Part shown: piece by piece, positions 51,082 to 59,467 of the stretch | Layout of the letters: each line of letters begins with the position of its first letter | Numbering within the stretch: the first letter of the stretch is position 1 | Origin: JBMNQH01 sp050944035 | Lineage (GTDB): Bacteria; Bacillota; Clostridia; Oscillospirales; Oscillospiraceae | Length of the DNA: 64,000 bases | NCBI GenBank assembly: GCA_050944035.1 | Contig: JBMNQH010000008.1 | Coordinates: forward strand, 54,681 to 118,680 | Reading direction: 5' to 3' | Translations under genes and position numbers: made by a program | The notes under the pieces: model-generated | Databases searched by the model: none | Told to the model about the DNA's origin: nothing | Seen by the model: only the letters and a program-made list of their open reading frames with translations

Positions 51082-53691
51082 ATGGAAAAACGATTCCGGC
51101 AGACTGCAGAAGAAGTGTTGCAGTCACAAAACACAGGACAGCAGGGACTGCCTTCCGAAGAGGCGGCTACCAGACTGGAAAAGTATGGGCCTAACACGTT
51201 GACCGAAAGTCAAAAAAAATCTCCACTTGCTGTATTTTTGGGACAATTTAAGGATCTTTTGGTTCTGATTCTGATCGCTGCGGCTATCATTTCCATGGTT
51301 TCCGGGGAGGGAGAAAGTACCATCGTAATCTTTGCGGTTATCATTCTCAACGCCATCTTGGGAACGGTGCAGCATTTTAAAGCTGAAAAATCATTGGAAA
51401 GCCTGAAGGCCATGTCGTCGCCGACGGCAAAGGTGTTCCGTGATGGCCAGAGAATGGAAATCCCCTCTGCGGAAGTGGTACCGGGTGACATCATTTCTCT
51501 GGAAGCCGGTGATCTGGTCGTTGCCGATGGGCGCATTATTGAAAATTTCTCATTGAAAGTAAATGAGAGTTCATTGACCGGAGAGAGCGAAAGCGTAGAA
51601 AAAACGGTGGACCCAATTTTAGCCGATGAAGTAGCGCTGGGCGATCAGAAAAACATGGTGTTTTCCGGTTCCCTGGTTACCTACGGCAGGGCCACGGTTG
51701 TCGTAACCGGAACGGGAATGGATACAGAAATCGGTAAAATTGCGTCTCTGATGAATCAGACCCAGCAGCGGAAAACGCCGTTACAGCAAAGCATGGACAA
51801 CTTCAGCAAAAAGCTCGCCATTATCATCATGGCAGTCTGTGTTTTGGTGTTTGGTCTGTCCCTGTATCGTCAGATGCCCATATTGGATGCTCTGATGTTT
51901 GCAGTAGCATTGGCTGTGGCAGCAATTCCGGAAGCCCTGAGTTCCATTGTAACGATCGTACTGGCCATGGGGACACAGAAGATGGCAAAGCAGAACGCCA
52001 TTATGAAAGATCTGAAAGCGGTAGAAAGCTTGGGGTCTGTCTCTATCATCTGTTCGGATAAAACCGGTACGTTGACGCAAAATAAGATGACAGTACAACA
52101 GATCTATGTCAATGGGACGATTCAAAACGGCCTAGACATAGATCTGAATGAGCAAAACAGCAAGCTGCTTCTGGAAGCTTCGATTCTGGCCAATGATGCG
52201 ACAGAAACCGACGGGGTCGGCGTGGGAGATCCGACAGAGATTGCGCTGGTGCATCTGGCGGAACAGTTCCATGTCGATGAAGTGACAGAACGGGAGAAGT
52301 TCCCTCGTCTGGCGGAACTGGCGTTTGATTCGGATCGAAAGCTGATGAGCACACTGCATGTGTTAGACGGCAAAGTAATGATGCTGACCAAGGGCGCCAT
52401 TGACGTATTGCTGGATCGGGCAACCAACCTCTTGACACCGGAAGGTGTGGTGCCGATGACAGAGGAGAAAAAAGCGGAAATTCTGGCGGTAAATCAGCAG
52501 TTTTCCGAGCAGGGACTTCGTGTCCTGGCCTTTGCCTGTCGAACAATGGATCGGGAACGTGAGCTGACGCTGGAGGATGAGCAGAACTTTACATTCATTG
52601 GTCTGATCTCCATGATTGATCCGCCGAGAGAAGAGTCCATTCGCGCGGTGGCGGATGCCAAATCCGGCGGGATCCGTACCATTATGATTACCGGCGACCA
52701 CAAATTGACGGCATCCGCAATTGCAAAGCAGATTGGCATCTTTGAAGAAGGAGATACTTGTCTGGACGGTATGGAGCTGGATGCCATGTCGGATGAAGCG
52801 CTGGATCAAATTCTTCCGACGGTGTCAGTTTATGCCCGTGTTTCCCCAGAGCATAAGATTCGTATTGTAGAGGCCTGGCAGAGACGAGGCTGCATTGTAT
52901 CCATGACGGGAGACGGTGTAAATGATGCGCCGGCTTTGAAAGCGGCAGATATCGGCGTTGCCATGGGCATTACCGGAACCGAAGTCAGTAAGGATGCAGC
53001 AGATATGATTCTGGCGGATGACAACTTTGCAACGATTGTAAAGGCTGTAGTCAATGGCAGAAACGTATTTACCAATATTATCAATTCCATTCAGTTTTTG
53101 TTATCCGGTAATATGGCGGGAATCCTGTGTGTGCTCTACACTTCCATTGCAGCGCTTCCAGTTCCATTCGCTCCGGTGCATCTGCTGTTTATCAACCTGC
53201 TGACTGACAGTCTGCCGGCCATTGCTATCGGGATGGAAAACGCCCGCGGTGATCTGCTGCGTCAAAAACCGAGAGATCCAAAGGCGAATATCCTGAGCGC
53301 AAAGCGAATGAGCAATGTTCTGGTACAGGGTGCACTGATTGCCGTTGCCACAATGGCCGCATTCTATATTGGATATCAGAGCGGCAGCGCAGCGCTTGCC
53401 AGCACCATGGCATTCTCTACGCTGACCTTGGCACGGCTGTTCCATGGTTTCAACTGCCGTGGCGCCCGTTCGATCTTCCGGTTGGGACTGTTTACAAATT
53501 TGTATTCCGTTCTGGCGTTTGTCACTGGTGTGGTGCTGCTTTCGATTGTGCTGTTTTTGCCGGCCATGGAAAAACTGTTCCTGATTGCACCGTTGACTGG
53601 TGCGCAGGTTGGTTGGATTGCACTTCTCGCGTTCCTGCCTACCGTTGTAATTCAAATTTACAAAGTCATTCAGGATGCTCGACAGAAATAG
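51082..53691 (+). CDS. P-type cation ATPase (P2 type), probable Mn2+/Ca2+ exporter
   Basis: An 869-residue ATPase with the complete domain order: actuator TGES (near 199), M4 motif IPEALSSIVT, phosphorylation site DKTGTLTQNKMTVQ (D about 326), the nucleotide-binding KGA region, hinge TGDGVNDAPAL, and six C-terminal membrane segments. It resembles Ca2+ ATPases, but the usual M4 PEGLP is PEALS, which may bear on ion choice. The Mn2+ riboswitch upstream argues for Mn2+ export. ATG 51082 (AAGGAG, 7 bases) is chosen; the frame is open upstream through the riboswitch. Confidence 0.92.
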   Translation: MEKRFRQTAEEVLQSQNTGQQGLPSEEAATRLEKYGPNTLTESQKKSPLAVFLGQFKDLLVLILIAAAIISMVSGEGESTIVIFAVIILNAILGTVQHFKAEKSLESLKAMSSPTAKVFRDGQRMEIPSAEVVPGDIISLEAGDLVVADGRIIENFSLKVNESSLTGESESVEKTVDPILADEVALGDQKNMVFSGSLVTYGRATVVVTGTGMDTEIGKIASLMNQTQQRKTPLQQSMDNFSKKLAIIIMAVCVLVFGLSLYRQMPILDALMFAVALAVAAIPEALSSIVTIVLAMGTQKMAKQNAIMKDLKAVESLGSVSIICSDKTGTLTQNKMTVQQIYVNGTIQNGLDIDLNEQNSKLLLEASILANDATETDGVGVGDPTEIALVHLAEQFHVDEVTEREKFPRLAELAFDSDRKLMSTLHVLDGKVMMLTKGAIDVLLDRATNLLTPEGVVPMTEEKKAEILAVNQQFSEQGLRVLAFACRTMDRERELTLEDEQNFTFIGLISMIDPPREESIRAVADAKSGGIRTIMITGDHKLTASAIAKQIGIFEEGDTCLDGMELDAMSDEALDQILPTVSVYARVSPEHKIRIVEAWQRRGCIVSMTGDGVNDAPALKAADIGVAMGITGTEVSKDAADMILADDNFATIVKAVVNGRNVFTNIINSIQFLLSGNMAGILCVLYTSIAALPVPFAPVHLLFINLLTDSLPAIAIGMENARGDLLRQKPRDPKANILSAKRMSNVLVQGALIAVATMAAFYIGYQSGSAALASTMAFSTLTLARLFHGFNCRGARSIFRLGLFTNLYSVLAFVTGVVLLSIVLFLPAMEKLFLIAPLTGAQVGWIALLAFLPTVVIQIYKVIQDARQK

Positions 53692-53700
53692 TCCAAATTA

Positions 53701-53740
53701 TAAGCATGGAAGTTCCATTTGGAACTTCCATGCTTATTTC
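53701..53740 (+). terminator. Terminator after the P-type ATPase
   Basis: A perfect 16-bp stem (53701-53716 with 53721-53736, loop ATTT), then ATTTCAATTT. Confidence 0.88.
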
Positions 53741-53785
53741 AATTTAGAATGGGATATCGAAACTATGAGAAGGTTTTTTCCTTGC

Positions 53786-53814
53786 TTTACAAGCTGAAAA
53801 AATAAGATTATAAT
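53786..53814 (+). promoter_or_regulatory. Promoter for the patatin-tatD-tfoX-GNAT unit
   Basis: TTTACA (53786-53791), 17-bp spacer, TATAAT (53809-53814). Confidence 0.7.
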
Positions 53815-53906
53815 AATAAAAATCTTTGAGAACAAAGAGAAATTCTAAAATTACAAATCAGTGTATACTGAGACAATAATATGATAAGAAAAGAGGGGAG
53901 CCGAAA

Positions 53907-54761
53907 TTGAGAACAGGTCTGGTATTAGAAGGTGGTTCTGTGCGCGGCTATTATACCGCCGGCGTATTGGATGTTTTTATGCAATATGGTATTCGATTTG
54001 ATGGCGTGATGGGAGTTTCTGCCGGGGCAATTCACGGCTGTTCCTATGTATCCAACCAGAAAGAACGGGATATCCGTTACTACAGAAAGTACGGGCAGGA
54101 TTGGCGCTTTATGAGTTTTAGGAGTCTGCTCCTGACCGGCAATATCGTGGGAGAACAGTTCTGTTATCACGAGATTCCGGAGAAGTTGGACCCCTATGAT
54201 TACGAGGGGTTCCGGCAAGCGGAAACCGACTTCTATGTGACTTGCAGCAATTTAGAGACCGGCAAACCAGAGTATCTGAAGATTACAGATATGCGGGAAC
54301 AAATGGATCTGGTTCGTGCCTCGGCGTCTATGCCCTATGTGTCCAAAGTGGTTTCGTATCAGGGCATGAAATTGCTGGACGGTGGATGTACGGACAGCAT
54401 CCCGGTTGAGGCAATGCGGAATCTGGGATACCGTCGGACTGTGGTGATTCTGACACGGCAGGAAGGCTATGTAAAAAAGCCGGAGAATGTCAGGCTTTCA
54501 AAACTTTTCTATCGCAGATATCCGCTGTTTCAACTGGCATTGCAGTGCCGTCACCTGACATATAACAGAACACTGGACACCATTCGCAGACTGGAACAGA
54601 CCGGAGAGATTTTTGTGATTCGTCCCAGCGAGGCGTTGACAATCGGCAGGCTGGAACGCGATGCGGAGGAAATCCAGAAAGTATACGATCTTGGAAAAGC
54701 GGATGCGGAAGCAATCGTTCCGTCGATGTTACAGTGGCTTGCAGAGGAGAACGCAGATTGA
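53907..54761 (+). CDS. Patatin-like phospholipase
   Basis: A 284-residue patatin-fold hydrolase. The oxyanion loop EGGSVRGYYTAG (8-19), nucleophile GVSAG (S38) and the catalytic Asp in LLDGGCTDSIP are all present. It probably cleaves acyl chains from phospholipids inside the cell (RssA/YlbK-like); no signal peptide. The start is TTG with AGAGGGGAG 6 bases upstream. The stop overlaps the TatD start (TTGA). Confidence 0.9.
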   Translation: MRTGLVLEGGSVRGYYTAGVLDVFMQYGIRFDGVMGVSAGAIHGCSYVSNQKERDIRYYRKYGQDWRFMSFRSLLLTGNIVGEQFCYHEIPEKLDPYDYEGFRQAETDFYVTCSNLETGKPEYLKITDMREQMDLVRASASMPYVSKVVSYQGMKLLDGGCTDSIPVEAMRNLGYRRTVVILTRQEGYVKKPENVRLSKLFYRRYPLFQLALQCRHLTYNRTLDTIRRLEQTGEIFVIRPSEALTIGRLERDAEEIQKVYDLGKADAEAIVPSMLQWLAEENAD

Positions 54762-55540
54762 TCGATACGCATGCGCATTATGACCACAAACGCTTCGATA
54801 AGAACCGGCACAGTCTGCTTTCTACATTCGCAGAGGCGAGTATTGCGGCGGTAATCAACCCAGCAATGTCGTTTGCGTCAAACGCCAAAATGCGGGAAGA
54901 ACTGAAACCGTACCCCTGGATTTACTATGGGGCTGGTATCCATCCCAATTGGGTTTGTGAGGGTGATCCCGACGAAGATGAGAACAGAGCGCAACAACTG
55001 CGTGTGTTTGCCAGAGACTGCCGTACCGTTGCCATCGGGGAAACGGGTCTGGATTATTATCGGGTGACGGAACCGGCGCAGCAGAGGCGGCAGAAAGACT
55101 GGTTTTGCCGTCAGATTTTCCTTGCCAAAGAGCAGAAACTTCCGCTGATTTTACATATTCGTGACGCGGATCGGGATGCTGTATCCATTCTTCGGACGCA
55201 TGCTGTTTCCTGCACTGGCGTGGTTCACTGTTTCAGAGGAGATTTTGCGGCAGCAAAGGCGTATTTCGACTTGGGATTTTTGATTGGTATCGGAGGAAGC
55301 ATTGCGTTTCCGGAGGAAACCGGTTTCCGTGAAGCAGTTAAACAAATCCCGATGGAATCGATTCTTCTGGAAACCGATGCGCCGTTTGTCAGACCCCGGG
55401 GGTATGGCGGCAAAAGCAATACCTCCATGTCTTTACCCATCGTTGTGCAGGAGATTGCCGCCTTAAAAGGTTGCTCCGGCGAGGATGTTGTAAAAATGAC
55501 AACCAACAATGCAGTACGGTTGTTTCATATTTGGAAATAG
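54758..55540 (+). CDS. TatD family metal-dependent hydrolase
   Basis: A 260-residue TIM-barrel hydrolase. IDTHAHYDH (H5, H7), GIHPNW, AIGETGLDYY, LILHIRDA, VVHCFRG and LLETDAPFV are the metal and active-site motifs of TatD DNases. It is a 3'-5' exonuclease/repair-type enzyme by family. TTG 54758, embedded in the patatin stop (TTGA), has GAGGAG about 9 bases upstream and gives the normal N-terminus. Confidence 0.92.
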   Translation: MIDTHAHYDHKRFDKNRHSLLSTFAEASIAAVINPAMSFASNAKMREELKPYPWIYYGAGIHPNWVCEGDPDEDENRAQQLRVFARDCRTVAIGETGLDYYRVTEPAQQRRQKDWFCRQIFLAKEQKLPLILHIRDADRDAVSILRTHAVSCTGVVHCFRGDFAAAKAYFDLGFLIGIGGSIAFPEETGFREAVKQIPMESILLETDAPFVRPRGYGGKSNTSMSLPIVVQEIAALKGCSGEDVVKMTTNNAVRLFHIWK

Positions 55541-55559
55541 CGAGGAAGGAGACTCTGTA

Positions 55560-55898
55560 ATGGCATCCAAACCGGAATTTGTACAGTATGTTGCCGAACA
55601 GCTTGCCGGTGCCGGGACGGTTACCTATCGCAAGATGTTCGGGGAGTATGGGCTATACTGCAACGGAACAATTTTTGCTCTGGTTTGTGACAATCAACTG
55701 TTTTTAAAAATCACGGAAGCAGGAAAGCAGATTGCTTCCAATTTGCCGGAGGTACCACCGTATCCCGGTGCAAAGCCCTATTTTCTCATAGAAGAGTTGG
55801 AGAACCGGATGTGGCTTGCTGAGCTGGTGTCTGCCACCTGTCGGGCACTTCCACCGCCCAAACCAAAGAGATCGAGGAACAGAAATGGACAAATCTGA
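55560..55898 (+). CDS. TfoX N-terminal-domain protein
   Basis: A 112-residue protein matching the TfoX N-terminal domain: TYRKMFGEYGLYCNGTIFALVCDNQLFLKI and PYPGAKPYFLIEELENRMWLAELV. In gamma-proteobacteria TfoX governs competence; small stand-alone proteins like this in Firmicutes have unknown roles. It ends in a basic tail. ATG 55560 follows GAGGAAGGA. It overlaps the GNAT gene by 14 bases. Confidence 0.85.
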   Translation: MASKPEFVQYVAEQLAGAGTVTYRKMFGEYGLYCNGTIFALVCDNQLFLKITEAGKQIASNLPEVPPYPGAKPYFLIEELENRMWLAELVSATCRALPPPKPKRSRNRNGQI

Positions 55899-56515
55899 TT
55901 CTAATACGAAATATCGCGGCCTTTACCAGCTGGAAACAGAACGGCTTCTTTTACGCCACTGGGAAGAGACGGACGCAGAAGAACTGTATCAATATGCAAA
56001 AGACCCACGGGTTGGCCCGATTGCGGGCTGGCCGCCGCATACCGATGTGGAAAATAGCCGACAGGTTATCCGGGAAATCTTATCAGCACCGGAAACCTAT
56101 GCAGTGGTGTTAAAGTCCACGGAAAAACCGGTCGGGAGTGTGGGAATTTTATTTGGAGAGAATGCCCATACCCCGCTTGGGAAAAACGAAGTGGAAATCG
56201 GGTATTGGATCGGTGTTCCGTTTTGGGGACAGGGTTTGATTCCGGAAGCAGTGGAAGCGCTCCTTCACCGCTGTTTTACTGCGCTTCATTGCAGCGCGGT
56301 CTGGTGCGGATATTACGATGGGAATGTGCAATCCCACAGAGTCCAGGAAAAAATGCGGCTTTGTCCATCACCATACAGTCCAAGGGCGTCCATCACCGCT
56401 GGGAGATGTCCGAACGGAACACTTTACACTTCTTACAAAAGGACAGTGGGACGAACGGAGAGAATCTCGTGATGGTGATGTAGAAGCAATATCCTATATT
56501 GTCAGCGGTGTATGA
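55885..56515 (+). pseudogene. GNAT N-acetyltransferase (RimJ/RimL type), frameshifted
   Basis: ATG 55885 opens a RimJ/RimL-type GNAT: LETERLLLRHWEETDAEELY, VGSVGILFGENAH, VEIGYWIGVPFWGQGLIPEAV (acetyl-CoA loop) and GNVQSHRVQEK. At the A6 run 56348-56353 the frame breaks. Shifting by one base (as if five A) restores CGFVHHHTVQ...LGDVRTEHFTLLTKGQW and a normal end at 56515. The present frame instead runs to 56472 with non-homologous sequence. Either a real frameshift, a slippage site, or an error in a homopolymer. Confidence 0.75.
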
Positions 56516-56694
56516 CTTCAAATTGTAAGATATATAGAAAATATACATGCCATTTTAAAACATATGCCAAACATAGACAAATCTGAGCGAAAAATAGTCT
56601 GTAATTTTATCGTTAAAGGATGGAAAACTGGGGAAAATTTAAAAAGAAAAGCGAAAAAAGGGATAAAATACAGAAGCATTGCGAAAAAAATGAT

Positions 56695-56722
56695 TTGCAA
56701 ATCAGGGAAAATTTGATATAAT
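56695..56722 (+). promoter_or_regulatory. Promoter of the surface-protein gene
   Basis: TTGCAA (56695-56700), 16-bp spacer, extended -10 TGATATAAT (56714-56722). A transcript from about 56729 has a leader of some 220 bases. The 56516-56694 stretch before it is AT-rich and shows no gene. Confidence 0.75.
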
Positions 56723-56725
56723 CTC

Positions 56726-56855
56726 TTTGAACATACAAGGTAGGCAACAAAAACTGTGATTGTTCATTCTTGTTGGAACAAATAGGGTGCATGGAAACCG
56801 TCCCGTTGGGAGGGGAGAACTACATCGAACCAATTTGCCAAAGTGAATGTTCAAA
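56726..56855 (+). ncRNA. Unassigned structured leader RNA (possible riboswitch)
   Basis: Long-range pairs close the element: TTTGAACAT (56726-56734) with ATGTTCAAA (56847-56855), and inside it GGCAA (56743-56747) with TTGCC (56835-56839). Within are TTGTTC/GAACAA (56760-56765 with 56776-56781) and TCCC/GGGA (56801-56804 with 56808-56811) around a G-rich GGGAGGGGAGAAC strand. This nested, multi-stem plan in a long 5' leader is riboswitch-like. I could not match it to a known class. No terminator hairpin follows, so control, if any, would be on translation or decay. Confidence 0.55.
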
Positions 56856-56948
56856 GTGCAGTATTGCGGCAAAAGGTTGCAGCGTACAATAAGAAAGTTT
56901 GCGTGTTGCTACGATCACTTGTAAACAGTACGAATGGAGAAATGCAAA

Positions 56949-59202
56949 ATGCGGAAAAAAGTGAAGAGATTCTTCGCGTTCCTGCTGGTTCTCGTCATGA
57001 TGATGTCCGTAGTAGGGGGGTCGCTGCTTTCTGTTGCAACAGAAACGGCAACGTCTTCGAATACGGCATCTTCTGCAGTGGGTGCAGATCAGGAATCACC
57101 GCCTGATTTGGAAGAAATCCCACCTGCACAAGAGGAGGGGGATCCCGACACGGAACCAGTCATGACGCCAACAGAGGAACCGGAGGACGAGACAGCCCAG
57201 GCTACACCTGTGGAGTATGTTGTAACGCTGATGGCACAAAGGTATATGCCTATGCCAGCGCAGGCGTTCTGCCTGAGGGTGCTGTACTAAAAGCCGACAA
57301 GCTTCCGGAAAACAGCAATGCATTTGCGGAGGCAAAGGCCGCTGTTAAGGCGACAGGCGTGGCTTTTGACGGCATGATGGCAATGGACATTCGCTTTGAA
57401 GTGAATGGACAGGAAGTGGAACCAGATGGTTCTGTACAGGTACGGTTGGAGCTGGCCGCAAGCACAATCCCAGATGAGATCGACCCAGACACCGTTGCAG
57501 TCCAGCATCTGGCGGAAACGTCCAGCGGCGTACAAGTAGAAACCGTAGCGGACACCTCTGCTGCGACAAATGGTACCGTTGCACTGGGTGAGCAGACCGT
57601 GAAGGCAGACTTCACAGTGGACAGCTTTTCCAGCTTTACCATTACATGGGGGAATAATCGTGCAACCGTAACCGTTAAATATGTCGATCAGGATGGAAAT
57701 GAAATCTCCGGGACAAGAACACGGAATGTTAGCGTTGATAGAAATAGTACGGTTACGCTTGCAGAGTACGCCGGTAGCATTTCAGGTTATACATACCAGG
57801 GCGCTCATTTGTCTGGGATAAATGGTACAAAGGTAACGCAAATCAGACGAAATGATGGAAACCTTCAGTATCGTAATGAAAATGGTGACTGGAGAAGGTT
57901 GGACAGTAATTCTACCGTCTATCTGGTCTATGAAGAAGAGAATACAGAGCTTCCAGATACGATTGAGGCAAAGGTATATCTCCGCTATTCGAATGCAGTT
58001 CCAAGTAATATTAACCAGGATTTTGAGGCTGCAGATTACGGCCCAGCGGGTGATAACACGCCGTATGTGACTGTAACGGTTAATTTGAAAGCACTTGAAG
58101 CACAAGGCGTTCAGCCGTATGTTAACAGTAGTGGGTATATTTACTTCTCTATCGATAACGATGGCCAATATCGGCCGAGCGGAAACCGTAAGACAGATGC
58201 CACCGCTTTTTGGAACACATATATCTACCCCAATATTGCAGCGGATGATCAGGCAGCGCTCAATGCCATTTTCGGCGAGGGCAGTTACATCGGCTATGTG
58301 TTGAAGCAAGAGAATGATGGCTGGCATATTGATGGCGTTTTGGCTGAAGATCCTCCAGTCTACGTTGTGGAACTCTACGATCTGGATAAAAGCAATACCG
58401 TTGTTTTTGCGTTGAGCAGCAACGATACCAGTCTGCCAGGCGTAGCCCTTGGTGATTTTAAAACAAAGCTGGAGACCTATCGGAGACCTATCTTGGTGGT
58501 ACAGATTATCAATATCGGACAACCGCTGACGGAAAAGGACTGATTGTTACTTACCTGAAAGACGGTGAAACGTACCAGACAACAGTTGAACCATATGAAG
58601 GTGACAGCTACAAGAACTATTACAGTGTCAATTCGACGGCTGGAAAGTTCACGTATCGCGAAGTTACTAGAAATGTTTACTATCTCTCCCGTCTGCAAAT
58701 GAAAACGGAAAGAATGACAACTGCCCTAACTGTCAAAAAGACGGTGGACGGCAACATGGGAGATAAAAACAAGGACTTCAGTTTTACGCTCGCCGTAACC
58801 AAGGATGGGCAGCCTTACACAGAGACCATAACAGACAGTAACGGCAATTCTCTGAAGGTAAATGAGAATGGGGTATATACCTTTAAGCTGAAGCACGACG
58901 AACAAATTAGTGTGATGCTTCCGGCGGGATGCACTTTAACAGTAGCAGAGACAAGCGTTGCAGATGACGGCTACACCACGACTGTTAAGGTTGGAGAAAA
59001 TGGTACAGAAGAGACAGTATCGTCCAAGACGCTGACCCTTACTGAGAATACCACCGTTCTTTTTACCAACAGCAAGACCATCAGCGCGCCAACAGGTGTT
59101 TCCCATGATGCAATTCCATTTGTCCTGATGACAGTCCTTGCATTGGGCGGTGCAGCAAGCTTTGTTGTTTTGCGTAAGCGCAGAGATGGCAACGCAGCAT
59201 AA
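56949..59202 (+). pseudogene. Surface adhesin/pilin-like protein, out of frame at two places
   Basis: ATG 56949 (GGAG 8 bases upstream) encodes a basic signal peptide (MRKKVKRFFAFLLVLVMMMS) and a Pro/Glu/Thr spacer. A one-base loss near 57227-57231 breaks the frame before DGTKVYAYASAGVLPEGAVLKA. The second frame carries a MucBP-like part (VTVKYVDQDGNEISGT). An 11-bp tandem duplication at 58471-58492 breaks it again before GGTDYQYRTTADGKG. The third frame has a prealbumin/Cna-B-like domain (ALTVKKTVDGNMGDKNKDF) and ends APTGVSHDAIPFVLM...RKRRDG, a sortase-type anchor. The restored protein would be about 745 residues. Confidence 0.8.
58471..58492 (+). repeat. Perfect 11-bp tandem duplication
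   Basis: GGAGACCTATC occurs twice in direct succession (58471-58481, 58482-58492). One copy keeps the adhesin frame (KLETY-LGGTDYQYR). Two copies shift it to a stop at 58541-58543. Eleven is not a multiple of three, so copy-number change acts as an on/off switch. Confidence 0.95.
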
Positions 59203-59253
59203 TCCGCTGATGTAAGTCTCAGTTGCATCGGACAGTATAATGAAACTGCAATA

Positions 59254-59292
59254 AAAAAGCGCTGCTTATGTCAAATAAGCGGCGCTTTTTAT
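59254..59292 (+). terminator. Terminator after the surface-protein gene
   Basis: A 16-bp stem (59254-59269 with 59275-59290, one mismatch) ending in T5. Confidence 0.9.
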
Positions 59293-59310
59293 ACAGATGA
59301 AAAATCAGGA

Positions 59311-59350
59311 GGATAGCGAACGGAAAAATTTCCGGCCGCTATCCTTTTTT
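59311..59350 (+). terminator. Second terminator before cdaR
   Basis: A stem 59311-59326 with 59329-59344 (small internal mismatch) followed by T6. Together with the previous hairpin it isolates cdaR from upstream transcription. No gene lies between the two. Confidence 0.88.
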
Positions 59351-59387
59351 ATTATTGGGAAATTCAAGTGAAATCAAGGTTTTAAGA

Positions 59388-59416
59388 TTGCATTCGGAGA
59401 TTGCGTACAATATAAT
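59388..59416 (+). promoter_or_regulatory. Promoter of cdaR
   Basis: TTGCAT (59388-59393), 17-bp spacer, TATAAT (59411-59416). Confidence 0.75.
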
Positions 59417-59467
59417 ACAACAAAACCCTATAAAATATAATGAAAAATCAGTAGAGGGATAAAGAGA

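Noticed and set aside
56781..56816. T-box-like motif in the surface-protein leader
   Set aside because: AGGGTGCATGGAAACCG loosely recalls the T-box core, but the specifier stem, the exact T-box string and a terminator are missing, and the gene is not an amino-acid gene.
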